DNA from: Burkholderia pyrrocinia | Lineage (GTDB): Bacteria; Pseudomonadota; Gammaproteobacteria; Burkholderiales; Burkholderiaceae | Length of the DNA stretch: 64,000 nucleotides | Reading direction: 5' to 3' | Assembly (NCBI RefSeq): GCF_001028665.1 | Contig: NZ_CP011504.1 | Location: 744,001 to 808,000, forward strand | In this document: positions 17,379-26,148 of the stretch, in pieces | Numbering within the stretch: position 1 is the first letter of the stretch | Layout: each line of letters begins with the position of its first letter | The notes under the pieces: model-generated | Seen by the model: only the letters and a program-made list of their open reading frames with translations | Told to the model about the DNA's origin: nothing | Database searches by the model: none | Position numbers and translations under genes: made by a program

Positions 17379-18725
17379 ATGCACGCTCCGCCCTTTCGCC
17401 TTGCCCGCACGGCGGGCCTCCCGTCGTCCGGCGGCCACCCGGCCGCGGCAACCGGCGCGCGAGTCGACGCGTGCTGTGCGCCGTCCCGTGCGCAACAGGT
17501 CGAGCTGAAGCGCCGCGCGCGCCTGTCCGAACTCGATGCAAACCTGCACTGCTCGATCATCGGCACCTGCCTGACCACGCACGAACTGCGCCGGCTCGTG
17601 CCGAAATTCACCGATCTCGACCGGCAGCGCGCCACCGACCTCGAAATCCATCACGCGGCCGTCGAGCTCGCAATCGACGGCGCGGCCGGCGCCAAGGCGT
17701 TGCACAAGGCGCTCGACGAACGCTATGCCGGTGCGATACGCGCGTTCGACAGCGCGAAGGATGCGGACGAACTCCTCGCACGCTGGAAGGAAGCGCTCAC
17801 GAGCGGCGACATTCCGCCCGCGTACTGGGCGCTGATGACGCATCCGCGCACGACGATGGGCGTGCGCCAGGCCGCGTTCGGCGACCTGCACATGCTGTCG
17901 CACCTGGTCGGCGCGGCCAATCGCGCCGACATCCGGCGGCTGGTCGCGCTGGAGGAAGAGAATGCGGCGCTGCACGCGAAGATCGAACGGCAGCAGGCGC
18001 GCCTGCACGAGATGAGCACGCAGCGCGACACGGTGCTGAAGGAACTGGATGCGATCAACGCGCGCCAGAACGCGCAGCCGCTGGCTGCCGAATCCGTATT
18101 GCGCGACGAAGTGCAGGAGCTGCGCGAAGCGCTGGCCGCGCGCGACGAACGGCTCGCGCTGCATACGAGCCGCCGCGAGGCGGCCGAACAGCGGATCGCC
18201 GCGGAACAGGCGAGCGCCCGCGCGATGCGCGCGCGGCTCGACGACCTGATGGCGATGGTGAAGACGCTGCGCGCCGAAGCGAGCGCGATCGAGCAGGCGG
18301 TGCAGGCGTCGACGGACGATCCGGCCGAACAGACGGTGGACACGCTGTCGATGCTTCGGCACACGCGCCTCGTCTATGTCGGCGGGCGGCCCGGGTCGAA
18401 CCGCGCGATCCGGCGGATCGTCGAGACTGCGGGCGGCGAGATGACGATGCACGACGGCGGCATCGAGGATCGCAAGGGTCTGCTGGCCGCGGCGTTACCG
18501 GGCGCGCACCTGGTCGTGTTTCCGGTCGACTGCATCGACCACGATTCGATGAACCTGCTCAAGCGCATCTGCGAACGCAATCACATCGCGTACTACCCGC
18601 TGCGGACCGCCAGCGTCGCCAGCTTCGTCGAACTGATCGGGCGGCTCGATGCGCAAGCGCGCGATGTCATCGCGCCGGACGCCGCCGCAGGCGACACGCC
18701 GCGCTTTTGCCTGCGGCACGGCTAG
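17379..18725 (+). CDS. DUF2325 domain protein with central coiled coil
   Basis: 448 residues from the ATG at 17379. There are three parts: an N-terminal helical region with a Cys-containing CSIIGTCLTTHELRRL segment around residues 65-80; a long coiled coil at roughly 185-315, rich in Glu/Arg/Ala heptads; and a C-terminal DUF2325 domain at about 330-425 (LVYVGGRPGSNRAIRRIVE, then HLVVFPVDCIDHDSMN and YYPLRT). DUF2325 has a Rossmann-like look, but its biochemical role is unknown. No signal peptide, so it is probably cytoplasmic. Its upstream motif is shared with the preceding hypothetical gene. Confidence 0.85.
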   Translation: MHAPPFRLARTAGLPSSGGHPAAATGARVDACCAPSRAQQVELKRRARLSELDANLHCSIIGTCLTTHELRRLVPKFTDLDRQRATDLEIHHAAVELAIDGAAGAKALHKALDERYAGAIRAFDSAKDADELLARWKEALTSGDIPPAYWALMTHPRTTMGVRQAAFGDLHMLSHLVGAANRADIRRLVALEEENAALHAKIERQQARLHEMSTQRDTVLKELDAINARQNAQPLAAESVLRDEVQELREALAARDERLALHTSRREAAEQRIAAEQASARAMRARLDDLMAMVKTLRAEASAIEQAVQASTDDPAEQTVDTLSMLRHTRLVYVGGRPGSNRAIRRIVETAGGEMTMHDGGIEDRKGLLAAALPGAHLVVFPVDCIDHDSMNLLKRICERNHIAYYPLRTASVASFVELIGRLDAQARDVIAPDAAAGDTPRFCLRHG

Positions 18726-18822
18726 GGCCTGTTCCCGCGAATGACTGGCTCGCGCTGGCCCCACGCATGATTTTTCCAAACAGCGGAACGTGCCCTGAGC
18801 AGGCGTCAACCTGAAGAAGCCT

Positions 18823-19188
18823 TCAGCGGCGCACCATTTTCGTGAGCGCGGCGATCTCGTCCGCGCAAGCCGCGTACGCGCGCTCCTCGATCCCGCGATA
18901 GAGGCGGATGATCTCCTCGCCGACCGGCGTCAGCACGCTGCCGCCGCCACTCTGCCCGCCGTGCTCGGACACCGTCGCCGGCGATTTCAGCGAGCGGTTC
19001 AGCTCATCCATCAGCAGCCACGCGCGCCGGTACGACATCTTCAAACTGCGCGCCGCCGCCGAAATCGAACCGTGCTCGCGCACGGCCTCCAGCAGCGCGA
19101 CCTTGCCCGGGCCGAGCGCGATCGTATCGGCCTGCTGGATGCGCATCCTGAACCGCACCTCTGGCTTGGGGTGTGCCGAAGTCTTCAT
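18823..19188 (-). CDS. ModE-like LysR-fold HTH regulator (N-terminal domain only)
   Basis: 121 residues from the ATG at 19188. It is the winged helix-turn-helix of ModE: GPGKVALLEAVREHGSISAAARSLKMSYRRAWLLMDELN, followed by GGQSGGGSVLTPVGEEIIRLYR. The C-terminal molybdate-binding (MOP) domains of full ModE (about 260 residues) are absent, as in many single-domain ModE homologues, so the ligand response is uncertain. No molybdenum transport genes are in the window. The M24 peptidase gene upstream (gap 146 bp) is on the same strand. Confidence 0.88.
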   Translation of the reverse strand: MKTSAHPKPEVRFRMRIQQADTIALGPGKVALLEAVREHGSISAAARSLKMSYRRAWLLMDELNRSLKSPATVSEHGGQSGGGSVLTPVGEEIIRLYRGIEERAYAACADEIAALTKMVRR

Positions 19189-19334
19189 GTTGTTTGCCGT
19201 TAGAACGATGCGGGCAAGCATACACGATGGCCGGCGCGGCAAACGCCGGCAGCACACGCGCCGCGCCCGGATCTCGAGCACGCGCGCGACGATGCCGGCC
19301 AGCCGCTTCACGGGCGCGCCACCGGGCGCCTCGC

Positions 19335-19994
19335 CTACACGAGCAGGTCTTCGTGGAACGCGCCGAACGGCCGCGTCGGATGCGCGATCTGGATCTCGAG
19401 GATCCACAGGCCGGCGGCCGGCGCACCGTCGAAATCGCCGAGATTGCCGGCCTTGTAGATCGCGTGCGGGAAATCGCTGACGCGATGCCCCTTGATGTCG
19501 ACGTTCAGCCGGAAGCCGTGCGCGTCGGCGCGTTGCGCCGCGAATTCGTACAGCGAGATACCCGCGCATCCGGTGGTCCGCCAGTGATGCTCGACTTCGC
19601 CGTAGATGATGCGCGCCGCGCGCGCACAGGCATGCATGTCCGGATCGTCGCCGCACACGAACGTCGCGCCCGCGTCGCCCTCGTGCTTCGCCCAGACGGC
19701 GCCGAGGTCGATGAAGAAGATGTCGTCGTCGGCGAGGACGGGGTCCGCCACCGAACGCTCCTTGAACGTGCGCAGCGTGTTTTCCCCGAAGCGGACGAGA
19801 ATCGGATGCCAGATCCGGTCCATCCCGAGATCCTTGAGCACGCTCAGCCCCAGCGCGTTGGCCTCCGATTCGCGCGTGCCGGGGCGGATGCCCGCGGCGA
19901 TCGCGTCGACAGCCTGCCACGTCATGGTTCTTGCATGCTGCATCGCGTCGAGCGAAAAGGCCTCGCCGACGGCTTCGCGTTGCGTCGAATTCAA
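19335..19994 (-). CDS. M24-family metallopeptidase-fold protein (Xaa-Pro aminopeptidase-like)
   Basis: 219 residues with the pita-bread fold only, without the N-terminal domain found in prolidases. Probable metal ligands: Asp in FFIDLGAVW, Asp in HEGDAGATF, His in IKGHRVSDFPH, Glu in WILEIQI and Glu near FHEDLLV. It opens with a helix carrying GIRPGTRESEANAL. M24 proteins are aminopeptidases, creatinases or catalytically dead binders; the ligand set looks complete, so an enzyme is likely. Its neighbours do not point to a substrate. Confidence 0.8.
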   Translation of the reverse strand: MNSTQREAVGEAFSLDAMQHARTMTWQAVDAIAAGIRPGTRESEANALGLSVLKDLGMDRIWHPILVRFGENTLRTFKERSVADPVLADDDIFFIDLGAVWAKHEGDAGATFVCGDDPDMHACARAARIIYGEVEHHWRTTGCAGISLYEFAAQRADAHGFRLNVDIKGHRVSDFPHAIYKAGNLGDFDGAPAAGLWILEIQIAHPTRPFGAFHEDLLV

Positions 19995-20214
19995 AATGGT
20001 GCTCCCGTGCTGGTGAAGGTGGGGTGATGGGGTCGATCGTCGCTTCGATATGCGCCGGTAAATATATCGCTTTCCGGGCCGGCGCGTTGCCCACGCGTTC
20101 CGTCATCCACAGCGAAACGAGCGCTCCGATGGCGCGCCCGCTGTCGTGCCGGTACCGGTTCCGGACGTCGCGACGGGCGCTGCGCGCGTCGGCAACGCCC
20201 GTCCGCCCGGTCGA

Positions 20215-20406
20215 TCAAAACTTGTGACGCAGGCCGATCCGCGTGACGAACTGCGTGTTCGCGCCCGCGCTGCCGATGAACGACGGCGACGAGCCGATCT
20301 CGGCCCGCACCGGCACCGCGCGACCGTTGATCGTGTTGCTGCCCGACGCCTTCCGGCAGGCCGCGCTCACGTACACGTCCGTGCGCTTCGACAGCGCAAA
20401 CACGAT
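20215..20406 (-). pseudogene. 3' remnant of an OmpC-like porin gene
   Basis: Reading on the minus strand, the last 60 or so codons encode FALSKRTDVYVSAA and end VTRIGLRHKF, the C-terminus typical of Burkholderia Gram-negative porins. The intact porin at 61939-63090 has YNLSKRTDVYVQAA and ends LALRHKF. The remaining about 300 residues are missing: upstream sequence is unrelated. The 19995-20712 interval otherwise holds no gene that I can support. Confidence 0.75.
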
Positions 20407-20712
20407 GCATGGCGCCGCCGTCAAATAGATGACAGCACCGGGCCGACATCGAAATCCAGCATAATCCGGCGGTTGAACCAGCGCCGCAGCCGGCGCGCGA
20501 ACGGCGCACACGTTTGCGGCGTCGTCCGGTTCACGGCTTGCCCGCGTTCGGCAACCGTGGATACAGCCGGTCCGTGCCGGTTTCGCGCGCGACAAATCAT
20601 GCAGGTGCAAAAAGACGAACGAGGAACGGACGCGATCCGGTGCGCATCATGGCGCCGACGATCGCGTCATGCACAAGACCACACCATCCCGCCGACGACA
20701 GGACACCGACAC

Positions 20713-21303
20713 ATGGACCGAACCGAGCACATCAGCATCGAACCGGCGAGCGGGCTTCCCGCCGACGAACTGGAACGATGCGACTTCTCGTTCGACATCG
20801 CATGGGAGCTGAATCCGCCATATCAGGACTTGCTCGATCTTCGCGCGCTGCCGGTACGGCGCAAGGACTACGGCTTCGATCCGGCCGGCTGGGCAAACCA
20901 ATCATCTGGCAAAACGGCGCTCTTTCGCGCGACGGCCGGCGGGCGGCTAGCCGGATTCGTGGCAATCGCGGAGAGCTGGAACGGGATGGCCGAAATCGCA
21001 GAGCTGGCCGTCGACCGCCATTGCCGGCGCCAGGGGATCGGGCAGTTCCTGCTGGCGGCAGCAGAAGCATGGGCGCGCAACCAGGGGTTCGGCTTCATGC
21101 GGCTGGAAACGCAGGCGAACAATGTCGCGGCCTGCAGCACGTATGCTCGCACGGGCTTCGTGCTCGGCGGCCACGATCGCTTGCTGTACGCGGATGGCGA
21201 CAACGACGGGGACGTCGCGCTGTTCTGGTACAAGGACCTGCGCGACGGGCAGACCGCACGAAGCCGCACGGTCGACCCGGAATCGGTGCGGCCGGTGCGC
21301 TGA
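20713..21303 (+). CDS. GNAT N-acetyltransferase, streptothricin-acetyltransferase-like
   Basis: 196 residues from the ATG at 20713. The acetyl-CoA loop is ELAVDRHCRRQGIGQFLLAA (the R/Q-x-x-G-x-G motif), followed by LETQANNVAACSTYARTGF and a strand ending VALFWYKDL. Overall order and length resemble streptothricin/nourseothricin acetyltransferases (Sat family), which acetylate the beta-lysine amine, but I cannot tell whether it acts on that antibiotic or on another small amine. It stands alone between a porin remnant and the convergent tam gene. Confidence 0.8.
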   Translation: MDRTEHISIEPASGLPADELERCDFSFDIAWELNPPYQDLLDLRALPVRRKDYGFDPAGWANQSSGKTALFRATAGGRLAGFVAIAESWNGMAEIAELAVDRHCRRQGIGQFLLAAAEAWARNQGFGFMRLETQANNVAACSTYARTGFVLGGHDRLLYADGDNDGDVALFWYKDLRDGQTARSRTVDPESVRPVR

Positions 21304-21333
21304 CGCAGCGTCGCCCAACGCGTCATTGCTGCA

Positions 21334-22119
21334 TCACTTCCGCGTCGCCACGATGAACAGGCGCGGGAACGGCAGCAGCACGGTGCCGTCGGCAAGTGCC
21401 GGATAGCCGTTCGGGCCGGCGAGCGCGTCGCGATAGCGCGCGAGGAACGCACGCTGTTCGTCGTCATCGAGCGCCGCGAGGAACGGCCGCAACGCACTGC
21501 CCTTGAACCATTCGACGACCGCGTCCGCGCCGCCGCGCAGCGGGTGGTAGTAGGTCGTGCGCCACACGTCCACGCGCGAACACAGTGGCGACAGCAGCGC
21601 GTAGTAATAGCGCGCGTCGAACCGTTCGGTGCGCGCCGCGCCTTTCAGCTTGTCCGCCCACGCCCCGGCCGCGGCGACTTCGCGCATCAGCCGGTGCGCC
21701 GGTTCGTCGAGGTTGTTGGGCATCTGCACGGCGAGGTGGCCGCCCGGCGCGAGCCGACCGACGAGCGTCGGAAACAGCGTGTCGTGCGCGGGCACCCATT
21801 GCAGCACCGCGTTCGACAGGATCAGGTCATAGCCGCCCGGATCGTCCCACGTGGCCACATCCGCGATATCGAAACGCAACGCCGGCAGGCGCTTGCGCGC
21901 GGCCTCGATCATGTCCGCCGACGCATCGATCCCGTGGATCGTCGCGTCGGGTGCGCGTGCGATCAGCGCTTCGGTCGAATTGCCGGGCCCGCAGCCGATA
22001 TCGACCGCCGTGCGGATCGGCGTGCGCGGCACCGCGGCCAGCAGGTCGCGCACCGGCCGCGTGCGTTCGTCCTCGAATTGCACATACTGGTTCGCGTATT
22101 GATCGAGTGGGGTCGTCAC
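21334..22119 (-). CDS. tam: Trans-aconitate 2-methyltransferase
   Basis: 261 residues from a GTG at 22119, chosen because AGGAG lies 7 bases upstream; a frame from 22140 has no ribosome site. SAM-binding motif VDIGCGPGNSTEALI, then HGIDASADMIEAAR and LILSNAVLQWVP, with the Tam-specific MPNNLDEPAHRLMREVA and TTYYHPL. Length agrees with E. coli Tam (252). The enzyme methylates trans-aconitate, a spontaneous isomer of the citrate-cycle intermediate, relieving aconitase inhibition. Monocistronic, with a divergent LysR gene 138 bp away. Confidence 0.9.
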   Translation of the reverse strand: MTTPLDQYANQYVQFEDERTRPVRDLLAAVPRTPIRTAVDIGCGPGNSTEALIARAPDATIHGIDASADMIEAARKRLPALRFDIADVATWDDPGGYDLILSNAVLQWVPAHDTLFPTLVGRLAPGGHLAVQMPNNLDEPAHRLMREVAAAGAWADKLKGAARTERFDARYYYALLSPLCSRVDVWRTTYYHPLRGGADAVVEWFKGSALRPFLAALDDDEQRAFLARYRDALAGPNGYPALADGTVLLPFPRLFIVATRK

Positions 22120-22257
22120 GATGGTTCTCCTGGTCGGCATGGGCGGCGTCGCCGCATCCGGGCGCGGGATGCATGCGGCCGCCGATGCAGCGCATTCTGC
22201 GACCGACGCCGCACTTCAGTAAAATGAATTTAATATCGTGATTGATTCAAATTTCTG

Positions 22258-23154
22258 ATGAAGATCGATACGCTCGGTGTCCAGGCTTTCGTCGCGATCG
22301 CCGACGGCGGCAGCTTCCGGCAGGCGGCCGACACGCTGCATGTGACGCAGACGGCGATCACGCAACGGCTGCGCAAGCTCGAGTCGTTTCTCGGCGTCGC
22401 GCTGGTCGAACGCACGACGCGCCGCACCACGCTGACCGAGATCGGCCGGCGCTTCCTGCCGCAGGCACGGCGGCTGCTGAACGAGCTGTCCGACGCGCTG
22501 ACCGAAATCCGCGAGACGGGCCTGAGCCAGCGCGGCGACGTCACGATCGCGTGCGTGCCGACGGTCGGCGTGCAATACCTGCCGCGCATCCTGCGCGCGT
22601 TCTCCGGGCACCGGCCGCACGATCGGGTGAAGATCCTCGATCACGCGTCGGCGTCGGTGCTGCAGGCCGTGCTGCGCCGCGAAGCCGAATTCGGCATCAG
22701 CATCGCCGGCGACCAGCACCCCGAACTCGTCAGCGTGCCGCTCACGAACGACCCGTATGTGCTCGTCTGCCGCGACGATCATCCGCTCGCGAAGCGGCGA
22801 CGCATCCGCTGGGCGGCGCTGCAGCCGCATCCGCTGATCTTCGCCGGCGAAGTGAGCGGCAATCGTGGGCTGCTCGAAGGTGCGCTGAAAACCAGTGGCG
22901 TATCGCTGCATTCGTTCTACGAGGTGCAGCGCAGTTCGACCGCGCTCGGGCTCGTCGCGGAAGGGCTCGGCGCCGCCGTGGTGCCGAAGCTCGCGATCCA
23001 GAAGAACGCGTATCCGATGATCCGCATGATCGAACTCGTCGAGCCGTCGGTGTCGCGCACGCTCGTGCTCGTCACGCGCAAGAGCGCGCAACTGTCGCCT
23101 GCCGCGCGGGCGCTCTACGACATGATCGTCGAGCGCGCGACGCCGGGGCGGTGA
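22258..23154 (+). CDS. LysR-type transcriptional regulator
   Basis: 298 residues from the ATG at 22258. Winged helix-turn-helix VQAFVAIADGGSFRQAADTLHVTQTAITQRLRKLE, then the linker helix and the effector domain (VTIACVPTVGVQYLPRIL ... GLVAEGLGAAVVPKLAI). It is divergent from tam, so it may regulate that gene, but LysR boxes are not obvious in the 138-bp AT-rich spacer. It is the last gene of normal local composition before the lower-GC block. Confidence 0.88.
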   Translation: MKIDTLGVQAFVAIADGGSFRQAADTLHVTQTAITQRLRKLESFLGVALVERTTRRTTLTEIGRRFLPQARRLLNELSDALTEIRETGLSQRGDVTIACVPTVGVQYLPRILRAFSGHRPHDRVKILDHASASVLQAVLRREAEFGISIAGDQHPELVSVPLTNDPYVLVCRDDHPLAKRRRIRWAALQPHPLIFAGEVSGNRGLLEGALKTSGVSLHSFYEVQRSSTALGLVAEGLGAAVVPKLAIQKNAYPMIRMIELVEPSVSRTLVLVTRKSAQLSPAARALYDMIVERATPGR

Positions 23155-23348
23155 TGCGCGAGCGGTACGGGTATTGCGCGTGCCGTCATCCAGAGCCTGA
23201 AGCTTGGTTCGCAGTACTCCACAAGCCATACGCGGCCACGAAGTGCCATGACGTCCTTGTCGAGCCATCGTATGACCCTTTGAGGTAACGGGAGGCGTAG
23301 CGCGACGGCACCTTACCTGACGTCCACTTTGATCAAGGATTCGTACCC

Positions 23349-23741
23349 ATGGCGACAAACGCTCTACTCCAATATCTGAAACTCGTCCTATCCACCGCCG
23401 ATCTCATCGCCGATCATTCGACCCTGTCGGTCGAACACATTGCGGACTGGATCAATCTTGATCGCGACTACCCGACGCCAAAGCTCAACGTTCGCGCGCT
23501 GATCACACACCCGACGATGTATCGAAAGTGGCCAGAAGGTGCTCAACGAACGTCCTCACCTTGGCCGGCAAGTGACGACGGCTCGGGTAAACAATGCCGA
23601 CAGCGGGAGCAGGAGACGAATATCCAGTCAACACTGACTTCAACTCCCCGTTTTGAAGCTCCGACTCAATCAATGCCGGCGGAACAAAGCCGACCCCAGT
23701 TCCAGCCAGAATCATCTGCACAAGAAAATCCACGTTATTGA
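23349..23741 (+). pseudogene. Truncated gene fragment of unknown family at the left edge of the low-GC block
   Basis: An open frame from the ATG at 23349. The first 58 or so residues (NALLQYLKLVLSTADLIADH, then SVEHIADWINLDRDYPTPK) look like genuine protein. From about 23520 onward the frame merely reads through the antisense strand of the convergent LysR gene that ends at 23503. The simplest view is a gene whose 3' part was lost when the neighbouring DNA was inserted. No family recognised. Confidence 0.45.
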
Positions 23742-24405
23742 CCACCAGAACTGGTTTGCAATCCAACCTCACTGTACCGCCATGGCCGGTGATTTTCAGT
23801 CCGGGCCCACTGGCATGCAAACCAGATGCCTTGATATACGAATGGCCTATCAGTTGCTCAGGATGCAGCGGCTCGCCACATCGCTCTAGGTATGCTGGCG
23901 ATGCGCAAGCGATTAATGGGTCATCACAGATAGGGCGCGCGATGAAGCTCATATTCGACAACGTCGACAGATCGATAATACCGACATCGTATCCGTCGCG
24001 GACAATGTCGAACGGGCGATCTAGAAGGATTAGAGAGATCGATACGTCGGGGTATGTGTTGTGATAGCCGTACAAACACGAGGTAAGGTACCGAAGCGAG
24101 AAGAAAGACGAAACCGCAACGCGCAATGTCCCAATCGGTTTCAGTGACGACTCCGATATGGAGCGCTCAAGTTCGTCTAGCTTCGCTAGAATGTTCCGCA
24201 TTCTCGCATAGTAGGTCCGTCCGAATTCCGTAACCGACACACTTCGCGTCTTGCGAACAAGCAGTTGTGCTCCTATTTGCTTTTCGAGCCAAACCACATG
24301 GCGGCTGATCGCCACATCAGAGACGCCCAATCGGTTAGCGACCCGCACAAAACTCTCGTCTTCCACGACCTGCAAGAAGAAACGTACGGATTGAATTTTG
24401 TCCAT
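23503..24405 (-). CDS. LysR-type transcriptional regulator (low-GC block)
   Basis: 300 residues from the ATG at 24405; the frame extends to 24504 but the leader is not LysR-like. The helix-turn-helix (IQSVRFFLQVVEDESFVRVANRLGVSD with AISRHVVWLEKQIGA) and the effector domain with GIIDLSTLSNMSF and VLAGTGVGFVPPALI-type segments match the CrgA/DsdC-like branch common next to oxidoreductase genes. Codon use is visibly less GC3-biased than in genes on either side. It lies 181 bp downstream of the quinone oxidoreductase on the same strand, the last gene of that series. Confidence 0.88.
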   Translation of the reverse strand: MDKIQSVRFFLQVVEDESFVRVANRLGVSDVAISRHVVWLEKQIGAQLLVRKTRSVSVTEFGRTYYARMRNILAKLDELERSISESSLKPIGTLRVAVSSFFSLRYLTSCLYGYHNTYPDVSISLILLDRPFDIVRDGYDVGIIDLSTLSNMSFIARPICDDPLIACASPAYLERCGEPLHPEQLIGHSYIKASGLHASGPGLKITGHGGTVRLDCKPVLVVNNVDFLVQMILAGTGVGFVPPALIESELQNGELKSVLTGYSSPAPAVGIVYPSRRHLPAKVRTFVEHLLATFDTSSGV

Positions 24406-24586
24406 CTTGCATCTGATCCACTTAGGTTTCCCGGACCAGGTATAGAGCGAGTTTTCCGTCGTTTCGATCGCGGCGGCAAGGCTCAATCCACGTCCGCAAG
24501 TCATCGTCGGTGATTGCCGCTTCCATCCTTAAGATATTCCGCGAGAGGAACGCCTCATCCGCTTGTACGTACCGTTCGTTGTAAAT

Positions 24587-25570
24587 TTAGGAGAGCAGGA
24601 CGATTTTCCCGGTCGTCCGTCCGCTCATGATCGCGCGATGAGCATCCGCGGCGCGATTCAGCGGAAAGGTCTCGCTGACACTGACGCGCAGTGTGCCAGT
24701 CGCAGCCGCAACAACCAGCCTCAGGCGCGCCGCGTAACGGATATCCTGCCCGGGATCGGCGCCAGGAACGCCGCCAAGCAGCTTCACGCCCGCAAGGCTT
24801 CCCCGGGCAAACCCGGCGATCGTCGCAATGCGCGAGCGATCGGAAACTACCTCCAGCGACGTGTCGATTGCTTCGTCGGATCCCACCATATCCGCAGCCG
24901 CATTGACGCCTTGAGGGGCTGCAGCCCTGACTCGATCCGCCAAGCCTGGTCCATATGCGACCGGGATCGCGCCGAGTGCGCGCAACACGTCGCGCTTGCC
25001 GGGACTCGCGGTCCCGATCACCGTCGCGCCCCGCGCCACGGCCAATTGCACTGCGAGATGGCCTACGCCGCCAGCTGCGCCGTGAATCAACACGGTCTCG
25101 CCCTCCTCAAGCGCGACGGCCTCCAAGGCATGAACCGCGGTAGTACCCGCGGCAAGCAACCCGCCGGCCTGATCCCACGGTAGATTCGCGGGCTTGGCCA
25201 GCACCGACGACGCAGGAACGACTAACTGCGTTGCATATGCGCCCGGCGCACGATACACCAGCACCTCGTCGCCCACTGATATCGGGCCGGTTGGCCCCAC
25301 GGCCCCTTCCCCCGTGGCCGTCACGACACCGGCCGCTTCGAAGCCGATTCGGAGCGGTAGATTTGCCGGATTGGTACCGAATCCACCGCCATAGAGTTTG
25401 TAATCGATCGGATTCACCCCTGACGCGCGAATCGCGACACTCACCTGACCATGGCCAACTTTCGGTACCGGAACCTCACGCAGGGCAAGAACCTCGGGGC
25501 CGCCGTAAGCCATCGCGACGACAATCCTCGCACTCTCGGAGGTCTGGTTTTCATATGCTTCGGAGCTCAT
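24587..25570 (-). CDS. Zinc-independent quinone oxidoreductase (MDR superfamily)
   Basis: 327 residues from the ATG at 25570, with AAGG 8 bases upstream; a TTG at 25603 is a weaker alternative. GroES-like N-terminal half (VKVGHGQVSVAIRASGVNPIDYK-like segment) and Rossmann half with HGAAGGVGHLAVQLA and IGTASPGKRDVLRALGA. The Cys/His zinc ligands of alcohol dehydrogenases are absent, which fits NADPH:quinone reductases/enoyl reductases (QOR). It follows DoxX by 91 bp in a minus-strand series pirin, DoxX, QOR, LysR. A role in reducing quinones or electrophiles is inferred from family and company. Confidence 0.88.
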   Translation of the reverse strand: MSSEAYENQTSESARIVVAMAYGGPEVLALREVPVPKVGHGQVSVAIRASGVNPIDYKLYGGGFGTNPANLPLRIGFEAAGVVTATGEGAVGPTGPISVGDEVLVYRAPGAYATQLVVPASSVLAKPANLPWDQAGGLLAAGTTAVHALEAVALEEGETVLIHGAAGGVGHLAVQLAVARGATVIGTASPGKRDVLRALGAIPVAYGPGLADRVRAAAPQGVNAAADMVGSDEAIDTSLEVVSDRSRIATIAGFARGSLAGVKLLGGVPGADPGQDIRYAARLRLVVAAATGTLRVSVSETFPLNRAADAHRAIMSGRTTGKIVLLS

Positions 25571-25661
25571 CGTTTTTGCCTTGTCATCATCTTCGAATTT
25601 CAAGCCGCAAACACCTGACCGGGATATCGATGCGATCTCGACGTCATTTCATTGGGCCCCG

Positions 25662-26093
25662 TTATCGAGACACCCCAAGCTTTCCGCTCCCCCTGGCAAT
25701 ACGCTGATCGATACTGAACGCGCCCGCACCATTTGCAACGATCTGCAGCAGCCCGCCAGCAATGGCCACGTCCTTGAAGAAATGGAAAAGCTGATTCTGA
25801 TCGCCTAGCGCATGGTGGAAGATCAGCGCGGTGACCACCGAATAAACGGCGAGTAACGCAGCCACAAGGCGGACTCGATAGCCGGCGACGAGAAGACCGC
25901 CTCCGGCCAGCTCGAGAATCAGTGCCCCCAAAAAGCCGAGCGTAGGCGCCGGCAGGCCAATCGACTCGATATAGCCGATCGTCGCCCCGGGGGCCGCGAG
26001 CTTGCCCAGTCCGCTGATCAGGAAGAGGAGTGCGATCAAGACACGCCCTACCAGCGGAAGGGCCAGCGTGAGATTCGAGTTCTTCGTTTCCAT
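25662..26093 (-). CDS. DoxX-family membrane protein
   Basis: 143 residues from the ATG at 26093 with four hydrophobic helices: VGRVLIALLFLISGLGKL, LGFLGALILELAGGGLLVAG, LVAALLAVYSVVTALIFH and VAIAGGLLQIVANGAG. The F-x-x-SGxGKLA motif in helix 1 and the HHALGDQNQLFHFFKDVAI loop are typical of DoxX/YphA proteins. These are often co-inherited with pirins and quinone reductases and linked to thiol or redox stress, but their biochemical role is not settled. 55 bp behind the pirin gene, so co-transcribed. Confidence 0.9.
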   Translation of the reverse strand: METKNSNLTLALPLVGRVLIALLFLISGLGKLAAPGATIGYIESIGLPAPTLGFLGALILELAGGGLLVAGYRVRLVAALLAVYSVVTALIFHHALGDQNQLFHFFKDVAIAGGLLQIVANGAGAFSIDQRIARGSGKLGVSR

Positions 26094-26148
26094 GAAATGC
26101 AATCCCAATCAAATTTAAAAAATATGAACTGCTCGAACTTCCCTTATC

